The position numbers and the translations under genes are program-made. From NCBI GenBank assembly GCA_963828075.1, contig CAWHDH010000017.1, forward strand, positions 558,001-622,000: 64,000 nt of DNA, written 5' to 3'. Each line of letters begins with the position of its first letter. Positions within the stretch are counted from its first letter, which is position 1. The notes under the pieces are model-generated. The model was not told the DNA's origin and ran no database searches. It was given only the letters and a program-made list of their open reading frames with translations. The DNA is from JACCYI01 sp963828075. GTDB taxonomy: Bacteria > Actinomycetota > Thermoleophilia > Solirubrobacterales > Solirubrobacteraceae. Of the stretch, positions 8,278-15,755 are shown piece after piece.

Positions 8278-8344
8278 CAGCGTAAGTCGTCGTCCGGCGA
8301 GGGTTGACAGACTTACGCTGTACGTGTAGGACTTACGGCGTAAG
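8278..8344. promoter_or_regulatory. Candidate TetR operators
   Basis: CAGCGTAAGT (8278-8287) and its exact reverse complement ACTTACGCTG (8311-8320) flank a 23-base spacer. A third site, CTTACGGCGTAAG (8332-8344), is a perfect 13-base palindrome. The sites surround and overlap the MMPL promoter and lie 28-94 bases from the TetR start, fitting autorepression plus control of the pump. Confidence 0.65.
8304..8332 (+). promoter_or_regulatory. Sigma-70-type promoter for MMPL gene
   Basis: A perfect -35 TTGACA (8304-8309) is followed after 17 bases by TAGGAC (8327-8332) as a weak -10. The second operator half lies inside the spacer and the palindromic operator begins at the -10. Confidence 0.6.
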
Positions 8345-8382
8345 CATACACCGTATGTCCACAGCGCGAAAGGATGGACCAG

Positions 8383-10548
8383 ATGTCCGAACGCAATGCG
8401 ATGGCGACCCTCACGCGATGGGTGCTCGCCCACAAGCGACTGGTGCTGGTGCTGTGGGTGTCGATCACCCTCGTCGGGCTGGTGGCGATGCGGCCGTCGA
8501 ACGATGCACTCTCGGACCAGTTCAGCGTCCCGGGCGGCGAGGCGTTCATCGCCAACAGCCGCGTGACGGCGATCTACGGCAACGGCGGCGACAGCGCGCC
8601 GCTCGTGCCGGTCGTGACCCTCCCGAAGGGCACGTCGGTCGACTCTCCCGGCGTCACCGCCGAGTTGGACGCGGCGCTCGCAAAGGTCCAGGCGGCATTG
8701 CCGGATGCGCGTCTGGCCTCCTACGCGTCCACGCGCGACCGCGACTTCGTCTCCGCTGACGGCCGCACCACGTTCGCCCTCATCTCGATCCCGGCGAAGG
8801 GCGGGATCGACCCCGGTCAAACCGAGGCCCGCGCCGCACAGGCGGCGCTCGCCGGCGCCACCGTGGGTGGATCGCCGGTCGAGATCACCGGCCTGGATGC
8901 GCTGCGCGCCGCCGCCGTCGACCGGGTCGAGGAGGGGGGCTCGGGCATGCTCCTGGAGGTCCTGATCGCCGGCGTCGGCGCCCTCGTCGTCCTCGCCTTC
9001 GTCTTCGCGTCGTTCATGGCGATCGTCCCGTTCCTGATGGCGCTCGTCGCGATCCCGACGACCTTCCTGCTGGTCTGGCCGCTCGCGACCGTCACCGACG
9101 TGTCGGTCATCGTGAAGGTCCTGATCGCGCTGGTCGGCCTGGCCATCGCCATCGACTACGCGCTGCTGGTCGTGGTCCGCTGGCGCGAGGAGCGCCAGCG
9201 CGGCGCCGTGTCCAACGAGGAGGCCATCGTCAGCGCGATGCAGCATGCCGGTCGGGCGGTCGTCTTCAGCGGCAGCACCGTCGCCATCTCCCTGCTGGCG
9301 CTGGTGGTCCTGCCCGTGCCGTTCCTGCGCAGCATCGGCATCGCGGGCATGCTCATCCCGCTGGTGAGCGTCGCGGTCGCGATCACGCTGCTGCCCGTCG
9401 TCCTGGCGACCATCGGCCCGAAGCTCGACTGGCCCCGCCGGCGGCGGGAAGACCGCGCGAGCCGTGGGTGGGCCGCCTGGGCTCGCATCGTCGTGCACCA
9501 TCCCTGGGCCGCCGCCGTGTCGTCCATCGCCGTCCTTGGCGCCCTCGCCTTCGCCGCCTCCACGATCCAGCTCGGGAACCCGCGCGCGGACTCGCTCGCC
9601 CAGTCGGGCCCGGCACGCGCGGCACTCGACCGGCTGACCGACTCCGGCATCGGCACCGGCCCGCTCTCGCCGTTCGACGCGCTCGTTCGCTCAGGCGACC
9701 CCGAGCAGGTCGCCGATGCCCTCGCCCGCGTCGACGGCGTCCGTGGCGCGGTCGCCCCGGCGGACTGGCGCCGCGACGGGACCGCACTGGTCGCCGTCAT
9801 CCCGACCCAGGACGGCAACTCGCCCGCGGGACGGGCGACGCTCGACCGCGTCCGTGCCGCGGAGCGCGAGCTGGATGCCGACGTCGTGACCGGCGGCCAG
9901 GCCGCGCAGAGCGCCGACTTCCTCGACAGCGTCTACGGGAACTTCCCGCTCGTGATCGCGGTGATCTGCGGCCTGACCTTCGTCCTGCTCGCCCGCGCGT
10001 TCCGCTCGCTGGTCCTGCCGCTCAAGGCCGTCCTGCTGAACCTGCTCTCGGTGGCGGCCGCGTGGGGACTCATGGTCCTCGTCTGGCAGCACGGCTTGGG
10101 ATCCGACGCGATCTGGGGCATCGAGGCGACCCAGGCGATCAACGTGGCGATGCCGATCATCGTCTTCGCGTTCCTGTTCGGCATCTCGATGGACTACCAG
10201 GTCTTCATCATCAGCCGGATGCGCGAGGCGTACGACCAGACCGGCTCGACCGAGGTCGCGGTCGTCGAGGGCATCGGTCGCACGGGACGGCTCGTGACCA
10301 GCGCCGCGCTGATCCTCGGGCTCGCCTTCGTCGCCATGAGCGCCGGTCCGGGCACCGAGGCCAAGATGTTCGCCACGGCGCTCGGCGGCGGGATCCTGCT
10401 CGACGCCACGCTCATCCGCGGCGTCCTGGCGCCGGCCGCGGTCGTCCTCCTCGGACGCTGGAACTGGTGGCTCCCGAGCCGGCCCGCGCGCCTCCTGCGC
10501 GTCGAGCCGTCGGCTGCGCCGACCGAGGCCGCGCCTCAGCCGGCGTAG
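8383..10548 (+). CDS. MMPL/RND-family membrane transporter
   Basis: This is a 721-residue exporter of the MMPL (MmpL/YdfJ) branch of the RND superfamily. One helix lies near residues 20-35. A periplasmic loop follows (about 45-180), then a five-helix block (about 185-320), a second loop (about 390-510) and a second helix block (about 515-690) with the GISMDYQVFIISRMREAY motif. These pumps use the proton gradient to export lipids, drugs or siderophores. The ATG at 8383 is preferred over the in-frame ATG at 8374 because AAAGGA ends 8 bases upstream of it. Control by the divergent TetR protein is likely. Confidence 0.9.
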   Translation: MSERNAMATLTRWVLAHKRLVLVLWVSITLVGLVAMRPSNDALSDQFSVPGGEAFIANSRVTAIYGNGGDSAPLVPVVTLPKGTSVDSPGVTAELDAALAKVQAALPDARLASYASTRDRDFVSADGRTTFALISIPAKGGIDPGQTEARAAQAALAGATVGGSPVEITGLDALRAAAVDRVEEGGSGMLLEVLIAGVGALVVLAFVFASFMAIVPFLMALVAIPTTFLLVWPLATVTDVSVIVKVLIALVGLAIAIDYALLVVVRWREERQRGAVSNEEAIVSAMQHAGRAVVFSGSTVAISLLALVVLPVPFLRSIGIAGMLIPLVSVAVAITLLPVVLATIGPKLDWPRRRREDRASRGWAAWARIVVHHPWAAAVSSIAVLGALAFAASTIQLGNPRADSLAQSGPARAALDRLTDSGIGTGPLSPFDALVRSGDPEQVADALARVDGVRGAVAPADWRRDGTALVAVIPTQDGNSPAGRATLDRVRAAERELDADVVTGGQAAQSADFLDSVYGNFPLVIAVICGLTFVLLARAFRSLVLPLKAVLLNLLSVAAAWGLMVLVWQHGLGSDAIWGIEATQAINVAMPIIVFAFLFGISMDYQVFIISRMREAYDQTGSTEVAVVEGIGRTGRLVTSAALILGLAFVAMSAGPGTEAKMFATALGGGILLDATLIRGVLAPAAVVLLGRWNWWLPSRPARLLRVEPSAAPTEAAPQPA

Positions 10549-10588
10549 GCGAGTGCCATCTGGGCGGTCGCGAGCGCGGCCGCCCAGA

Positions 10589-11143
10589 CTATTCCGCCGG
10601 GTCGGCGGTGAAGTCGTCGCACCAGTCGACGATGAACCGGTGCAGGTCGCGGCCGAACCGCGCGGCGTGCGCCGGGTACGCGGCGTCGACGGCCTCGGCC
10701 AGCGCCGCGGCCTCGGGCAGGATCTCGCGCTCGAACCGCCGCAGGGCGCTCGCCGAGCGCTCGCGCAGCACCGCGATCCGCTCCTGCGCCTGCTCCGGCG
10801 TCGTCGCATCGGAGAAGAACAGGCGCAGGATCTCGCCGTCGCGCAGCTCCATCGGCGACGGCTCGTCGGCGGCGAGCCAGTCGCGCAGCGCGGCGCGGCC
10901 GGCGTCGGTGACCTCGTAGACCCGGCGGGCGCGCTCGCCGCGCGCGTCCTCGGCGCCGCTGAGCAGCCCGGCCGCTTCGAGCCGCTTGAGCTCTGAGTAG
11001 ATCTGCGGCGGGCCGAGCGCCCAGAAGAACCGCACCGACAGCTCGCTGGCGCGGCGGATCTGGTAACCCGAGCGCTGCCCGAGCGACACCATGCCGAGGA
11101 CCGCGGCGGAGGTGTTGGTCAGGGCGGCCACGGCCGTGCTCAT
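10589..11143 (-). CDS. PadR-family transcriptional regulator
   Basis: The 184-residue protein begins with a winged helix (about 10-95) whose sequence IRRASELSVRFFWALGPPQIYSELKRLEAAG is typical of PadR, including the YxxLxxLE recognition region. A C-terminal helical PadR_2 dimerisation domain follows (100-180). Its ATG overlaps the stop of the upstream FAD oxidoreductase as ATGA, so the two are translationally coupled. A PadR-like inverted repeat lies in the leader of that operon (12862-12884), suggesting autoregulation. The effector is unknown. Confidence 0.88.
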   Translation of the reverse strand: MSTAVAALTNTSAAVLGMVSLGQRSGYQIRRASELSVRFFWALGPPQIYSELKRLEAAGLLSGAEDARGERARRVYEVTDAGRAALRDWLAADEPSPMELRDGEILRLFFSDATTPEQAQERIAVLRERSASALRRFEREILPEAAALAEAVDAAYPAHAARFGRDLHRFIVDWCDDFTADPAE

Positions 11144-12843
11144 ACCGCGGCCGCCGTGCGCCGGCGCGGCGCGCGTGCCGTCTTGTCCTGGAGGCGACGG
11201 CAGGCGGCGAGCGCGTCGAAGCCGGGCCCGCCGGCGGTGAGCCGGTCGACGTCGGCGAACACGGCCCCACGCGCGACCTCGTGCGCGAGGTCGCGGCCGA
11301 GGACCGCGCCGGCGGCGTCGCGGCCGCCGGCGAGCGCGCCGACGATGCCGTGGCCGCGGCGCGCGCTCGCGCCGGCGAGGAAAAGGCCGCCGATCGGGGT
11401 CGTCGGCGCCGGCCGGCGTGGCCCGGTCTGGTCGGTCGCCAGCTCGATCCCGTAGCTCGATCCGTCGGTCGAGAGCGTGTAGCGCTCGTGCGTGAGCGGC
11501 GTCGCGGCCTCCTGCCAGCGGATGTGCGGACGTACGTCGCCGACGACCTCCTCGGCGCGGTCGATCAGGCGCTCGGTGAGCGCCGCCTTGCGCGCCCGGT
11601 AGCGGTCGTCGCGGCGGTAGTGGCCGTCCGCGGCCGCCGGTCCGTCCGGGTCGAGTCCCCAGGCGGCGGGCGACGGCGTCGCCCACGTCATGAGCTCGAG
11701 CGTCGAGCAGCCGGGCGGGGCGTGGTCCGTGCCCTCCGGGTCCTTCACCGTGGCCGAGGTGATGTAGACGGGCGGGTCGTCGGCGAAGGTGCCGGCCGCG
11801 GCGTCGGCGTAGGCGGCCTCCGGGTCGTAGGTGGGGTGGCACCAGTAGTTCGTGTTCGGCATCGTCTCGCGGAGGTCGCGGTCGAGCCCGAGGTAGACGC
11901 AGAACAGCGGCGTCGCCATGCGGAACCGATCGACGCGGGCGCGGAAGCGCGGCGAGACGGCGGCCGGGTCCAGCAGCGAGAGGAACGTCTGCTTGATGTC
12001 GGCCGTCGAGATCACGACGGGCGTCCGGATCTGCTCGCCGCTGTCGAGGCGCACGCCGCGGACATGGCCGTCCTCGACGGCGACGTGGTCGACGCGCGCA
12101 TGGGTGCGCACGCGCCCGCCGTGCGTGTGGATGACGTCGAGCAGATGGGCGGCGAGCGTCTGGCCACCGCCGCCGAGGTAGTAGGCGCCCTCGAGCATGT
12201 AGTGGTCGAGCAGGCCGGCGTGCATCGCCACCGGCGTGCGCGAGGGCGGCGCGGCGTAGTCACCGGACTCGGCGGCGATCAGCCCGCGCGCCTCGACGCT
12301 GAGCTTGCAGGCGTCGAACAGGTCGCCGAGCGGGCGCATGCCCCAGGCGACGAGCGACCGGGCGCGGAACGGGAAGCGGAGGTAGTCGAGCTTGGAGGTC
12401 GGCATGTCGACGGTCCGCAGGTCGCGCGCGACGCCCTCGAGCACGCGCAGACAGCGGGCCAGGCCGTCGCCCTCGCCCGGCAGCGCCGCGCGCAGCCGCT
12501 CGCCGTAGCGGTCCCAGCCCTTCGGGACGCGCATCTCGCGGCCGGGGAAGCGCAGCGTGTCGAAGCCGTCGGGATCCATCTCGATCCAGTCCATGCGGCC
12601 CTCGAGCCCGACGCCGCGCAGCACCGAGCCGATGTCGCCGGTGTGGACGCCGCCGACGTAGTGCAGCCCGACGTCGAACTGCCACTGGCGCTTGCGGCGG
12701 AACGTCTGGCTGCATCCGCCGGCCACGTCGTACTGCTCGCACACGAGCACACGCCGGCCGTTGGCTGCCAGGTACGCCGCCGTGCTGAGGCCGCCGAGGC
12801 CCGATCCGATCACCACTACGTCCCACGTCGTTGTGCTGCTCAC
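11140..12843 (-). CDS. Phytoene-desaturase/retinol-saturase-like FAD oxidoreductase
   Basis: The 567-residue flavoprotein has an N-terminal Rossmann motif GSGLGG (13-18) with CEQYDVAGGCSQTF nearby, a central substrate domain, and the C-terminal FAD clamp GGLFLAGASARRGHGI. This is the layout of the CrtI/CrtISO/RetSat group, which desaturate, isomerise or saturate polyenes. No carotenoid pathway gene lies beside it, so the substrate is open. The GTG start has a clear AGGTGAGG ribosome site. It is the first gene of an operon with the overlapping PadR regulator. Confidence 0.85.
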   Translation of the reverse strand: MSSTTTWDVVVIGSGLGGLSTAAYLAANGRRVLVCEQYDVAGGCSQTFRRKRQWQFDVGLHYVGGVHTGDIGSVLRGVGLEGRMDWIEMDPDGFDTLRFPGREMRVPKGWDRYGERLRAALPGEGDGLARCLRVLEGVARDLRTVDMPTSKLDYLRFPFRARSLVAWGMRPLGDLFDACKLSVEARGLIAAESGDYAAPPSRTPVAMHAGLLDHYMLEGAYYLGGGGQTLAAHLLDVIHTHGGRVRTHARVDHVAVEDGHVRGVRLDSGEQIRTPVVISTADIKQTFLSLLDPAAVSPRFRARVDRFRMATPLFCVYLGLDRDLRETMPNTNYWCHPTYDPEAAYADAAAGTFADDPPVYITSATVKDPEGTDHAPPGCSTLELMTWATPSPAAWGLDPDGPAAADGHYRRDDRYRARKAALTERLIDRAEEVVGDVRPHIRWQEAATPLTHERYTLSTDGSSYGIELATDQTGPRRPAPTTPIGGLFLAGASARRGHGIVGALAGGRDAAGAVLGRDLAHEVARGAVFADVDRLTAGGPGFDALAACRRLQDKTARAPRRRTAAAV

Positions 12844-12861
12844 GGTCGCCTCACCTCTGCT

Positions 12862-12884
12862 GGATAGATACGTGTTACCTATCC
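12862..12884. promoter_or_regulatory. Candidate PadR operator
   Basis: The 23-base element starts GGATAGATAC and ends TTACCTATCC, an inverted repeat matching at 8 of 10 outer and inner pairs. It lies 19 bases upstream of the oxidoreductase start, where a bound PadR dimer would block transcription. It is AT-rich against a GC-rich background. Confidence 0.5.
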
Positions 12885-12951
12885 AATGTAGCGGTAGATC
12901 GATGGTGTGCCCATGGCACGAGCTCCGGAAACCGGCGCGTCAGCGTGCGCC

Positions 12952-13338
12952 CTACTCCTCCGGCTCGTCGTCTCCCTCGGCCATCACCTGGAGCATCTCG
13001 AGTGCGGTGGCCTGCGCCGGGGTGCCGGACACCTCGCCGCCGCCGAGGTCCTCGAGCTGCGGGTGGAAGCTCGCGTGGACGGCGACCTGATCGCCGCCGG
13101 CGTCCTCGAAGACGATGATCGCGCGGCCCGGTCCCGCCGCGCCTCCGGGGGCCGGGGCGCCCGACGCCGCGCCTGCCGCGGTCAGGACCGTGACGGCGAT
13201 CTCGCGCCAGTTGGCGATCGCGTCGCCACGCTCCTGGTCGGTCATGCCCTCGAAGTGGTGGCGGTTGCGTTCGGCGAGGGCGGCGACGGCGGCGTTGATC
13301 GGCGCCTCGGCGAGCAGGTCGTCTGGGTTCTCGGTCAC
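12952..13338 (-). CDS. Small hypothetical protein
   Basis: The 128-residue acidic product begins at GTG 13338 (VTENPDDLLAEAPINAAV). It has helical stretches with RNRHHFEGMTDQERGDAIANWREIAV, a Gly/Ala/Pro hinge (about 59-70), and then a beta-like segment AIIVFEDAGGDQVAVHASFHPQLEDL ending in an acidic tail. No signal peptide, membrane segment or known motif is visible. It is divergent from the LMW phosphatase 44 bases away. Consistent high-GC coding bias supports it as a real gene, but I do not recognise the family. Confidence 0.6.
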   Translation of the reverse strand: MTENPDDLLAEAPINAAVAALAERNRHHFEGMTDQERGDAIANWREIAVTVLTAAGAASGAPAPGGAAGPGRAIIVFEDAGGDQVAVHASFHPQLEDLGGGEVSGTPAQATALEMLQVMAEGDDEPEE

Positions 13339-13382
13339 GTCGGCCAGTATGGCGTCCGGCCCGCGGACGTAGCCTGGGGGGC

Positions 13383-13865
13383 ATGCGCGTGCTCTTCGTC
13401 TGCCTCGGCAACATCTGCCGCTCGCCCACCGCCGAGGGCGTGATGCGCCACCTGCTCGAGGCCGAAGGGCTCGACGGCCGCGTCGAGCTCGACAGCGCCG
13501 GCACCGGCGGCTGGCACGTCGGCGCGGCACCCGACCCGCGGTCCACCGCCGCGGCGAAGGAGCGCGGGATCGTGCTCGAGGGCGCCGCCCGCCAGGTGAC
13601 GCCGGACGACTTCGCCGCGTTCGACCTGATCGTCGCCATGGACGCCGAGAACGACCGGGCGCTGCGGCGGCTCGCGCCCGACGGCGCCGCGCGCGCCAAG
13701 GTCCACCGGCTGCGCGACTTCGACCCGCTGTCGGCCGCCGTGGGCGACCTCGACGTCCCCGACCCGTACTACGGCGGCGAGGACGGGTTCGGGCGCGTGC
13801 TCGACGTGGTCGAGGCCGGCTGCCGCGGATTGATCGACACGCTGCGCGCCGACGGCCGCCTGTGA
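13383..13865 (+). CDS. Low-molecular-weight protein tyrosine phosphatase-like phosphatase
   Basis: The 160-residue enzyme carries the LMW-PTP P-loop CLGNICRS (Cys7, Arg13) at the very N-terminus and the general acid in VPDPYY (Asp127). It is full length. The following fructosamine-kinase gene starts within its stop codon (GTGA), so both are made together. This pairing fits a bacterial LMW-PTP that dephosphorylates ribulosamine 5-phosphate or erythrulosamine 4-phosphate on protein amines, feeding the 3-kinase. Classical phosphotyrosine activity remains possible. Confidence 0.9.
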   Translation: MRVLFVCLGNICRSPTAEGVMRHLLEAEGLDGRVELDSAGTGGWHVGAAPDPRSTAAAKERGIVLEGAARQVTPDDFAAFDLIVAMDAENDRALRRLAPDGAARAKVHRLRDFDPLSAAVGDLDVPDPYYGGEDGFGRVLDVVEAGCRGLIDTLRADGRL

Positions 13866-14743
13866 CGCTGGCCGAGGAGGTCGGCGAGGCGCTCGGGCAG
13901 CCGGTCGCGCGCCTCGACGCGATCGCCGGTGGCGACCTCAACGACGCCTTCGCCGCGCACCTCGACGACGGCACCCGCGTGTTCGTCAAGGCGCACCATG
14001 ACCCGCCGCCCGGCACGTTCGCGGCCGAGGCCGCAGGCCTGCGGTGGCTCGCCGAGCCGGGCGCCCTGCACCTCCCGGAGGTCCTCGCCGCGGGCGAGCG
14101 CTGGCTCGCGCTCGCGTGGGTCGACGCCGGCCGCCCGGCCGCCGGGCACGACGAGGCGCTCGGCGCCGGTCTCGCGGCACTGCACGCCGCCGGCGCAGAG
14201 GCGCACGGCGCCGCGGCGCCCGGCACGCCGCCCGCGCCCGGCCATGCGGCGCCGCCCCTGCGCATCGGGCCGGTGGTCCTCCCCGGCGACCCGGCGCCGA
14301 CGTGGGCGCGCTTCTACGCCGAGCGGCGCCTGGCACCGCTGGTCGCGATGGCGGCGGACCGCGGTGCACTGCCCGCCGGCGCGGCGGGGACGATCGAGCG
14401 CGTCTGCGATCGCATGGAGGCTCTGGCCGGCCCGCCCGAGCCGCCGGCGCGGCTGCACGGCGACCTGTGGTCGGGCAACGTCATGACCACCGCCGACGGC
14501 CGGCCGGCGCTCGTCGATCCCGCCGCGCACGGCGGCCACCGGGAGACCGACCTCGCGATGCTGCGGCTGTTCGGCGGGCCGTCGGAGCGCTGCTTCGCCG
14601 CCTACGCAGAGGCGGCCCCGCTCACCGACGGCCACGCCGAGCGCGTCGCGCTCTGGCAGCTGCAGCCGCTGCTCGTCCATGCCGTCCTGTTCGGCGGGAG
14701 CTACGGCGCCGCGGCGGCCCGCACCGCCGCGCGCTATGTGTGA
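13862..14743 (+). CDS. Fructosamine/ribulosamine 3-kinase family protein
   Basis: The 293-residue protein is a phosphotransferase of the FN3K family (APH-like kinase fold). Lys43 follows VFVK in the N-lobe. LHGDLWSGNV (198-207) is the catalytic loop with Asp201 and Asn206, and VDPAAHGGHRETD (218-230) holds the metal-binding Asp. FN3K enzymes phosphorylate ketoamine adducts on lysines, which then fall off, repairing glycated proteins. The 4-base overlap with the LMW-PTP gene strengthens a ribulosamine/erythrulosamine repair role. Length is normal for bacterial members. Confidence 0.88.
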   Translation: MTLAEEVGEALGQPVARLDAIAGGDLNDAFAAHLDDGTRVFVKAHHDPPPGTFAAEAAGLRWLAEPGALHLPEVLAAGERWLALAWVDAGRPAAGHDEALGAGLAALHAAGAEAHGAAAPGTPPAPGHAAPPLRIGPVVLPGDPAPTWARFYAERRLAPLVAMAADRGALPAGAAGTIERVCDRMEALAGPPEPPARLHGDLWSGNVMTTADGRPALVDPAAHGGHRETDLAMLRLFGGPSERCFAAYAEAAPLTDGHAERVALWQLQPLLVHAVLFGGSYGAAAARTAARYV

Positions 14744-14810
14744 CCGGCGGGGTCGGCCACGATCGCGCAGGCAGGTTCTGGCGCATCTTCCCACGGAGGC
14801 CTCCGCGAGG

Positions 14811-15050
14811 TCATCGAGGTCGGTACGGCTCGGCCGGCCGTCGGCGCACCCAGTCGGCGACCCAGCGCCGCGCCAGCTTGAACAGTGCCGGCACGATCAG
14901 CGCGCCGACGATCGGCAGCCAGAACGGCACCGGGGAATCGTCCTCGACCCCGACGAGACGTAGCACGACGAGAACGAGCCCGACGGCAACGGCCAGCGCG
15001 TAGAGGGCCACGTGCACGACGAACAGCCCGAGGGCGACCGTCTCCACCAT
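14811..15050 (-). CDS. Small two-helix membrane protein
   Basis: The 79-residue product has two hydrophobic segments (about 1-30 and 42-58) and a basic Arg-rich tail. The ATG at 15050 sits just behind a purine-rich GGGGTGGGG, so it is preferred. An upstream in-frame ATG at 15101 would overlap the stop of the J-domain gene and add 17 unremarkable residues. It follows the J-domain gene on the same strand and is probably cotranscribed. Function unknown. Confidence 0.6.
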   Translation of the reverse strand: MVETVALGLFVVHVALYALAVAVGLVLVVLRLVGVEDDSPVPFWLPIVGALIVPALFKLARRWVADWVRRRPAEPYRPR

Positions 15051-15090
15051 GCCCCACCCCTGCGGCGGCGTCGTGAGGCGGCGCCAGCGC

Positions 15091-15717
15091 CTACGCGGCA
15101 TCGGAGCGCGCCCGCCCGACCCGGCGCGCGATGTCCACCGCGGTCGCCGGGCGCAGCTCGGCGAACGTGTGGCGGCGGCCCTGCCTGGTCCGGATCCGCA
15201 CCGAGGCGACGTGCCGGCGCAGGCGCCGCTGGGTCACCTCGAGCTCGGCGATGTCACGGAACGCGATCGATTGCACGCGCTCGCCGATGGTGTCGTCGAG
15301 CAGCCAGATGAGGCGCCGGTCGGTGACGGCGAGGACCGTGGTCGGGCTCGCCCACGTCGACGCCGGCGTCACCAGCCGGACGTCCTCGCCGTCCTGCAGC
15401 TTGGCGATCAGCTCGCCGCCGAGCGCCTGGCGCATATCGGCCGACAGCCACGCGCCCTTGGGTCGTGGCCGCGGCGCCGCCGGCGCGGCGCGGGCGGCGC
15501 TGGCCTGCATCGAGGCGGCCATCGCCGTGCGCCAGCCGCCGTCGCGCAGCAGGTCGTAGGCGGCGTTGATCTCCGCCATCCGCTTCGCCGCCGCCTCTCC
15601 CCCGCCGCGGTCCGGATGCCAGCGCTTCGCCGCCCGCCGGTACGCCGCGGTGAGCACATCGGGCGGGGCGCCGGGGTCGACGCCGAGGACGGCGAACGGA
15701 TCCATCTCCACGCCCAT
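15091..15717 (-). CDS. J-domain protein with C-terminal PH-like domain
   Basis: The 208-residue protein starts with a J-domain (about 5-62), DPFAVLGVDPGAPPDVLTAAYRR with the HPD triad at 34-36, which stimulates a DnaK ATPase. An Ala/Pro linker follows (about 70-88), then a beta-rich segment (about 100-200) with VLAVTDRRLIWLLDD, the hallmark of bacterial PH-like (bPH/YokE-type) domains. It lacks the Gly/Phe and zinc-finger regions of DnaJ, so it is a specialised cochaperone or adaptor rather than DnaJ itself. Partner unknown. Confidence 0.8.
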   Translation of the reverse strand: MGVEMDPFAVLGVDPGAPPDVLTAAYRRAAKRWHPDRGGGEAAAKRMAEINAAYDLLRDGGWRTAMAASMQASAARAAPAAPRPRPKGAWLSADMRQALGGELIAKLQDGEDVRLVTPASTWASPTTVLAVTDRRLIWLLDDTIGERVQSIAFRDIAELEVTQRRLRRHVASVRIRTRQGRRHTFAELRPATAVDIARRVGRARSDAA

Positions 15718-15755
15718 TGTGCCGTGTCCGCACGGGGCCCTAGCCTTGCCCGCCC

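Noticed and set aside
13769..14794. Minus-strand frame over the LMW-PTP and FN3K genes
   Set aside because: It is antisense to two well-supported genes and has no recognisable domain.
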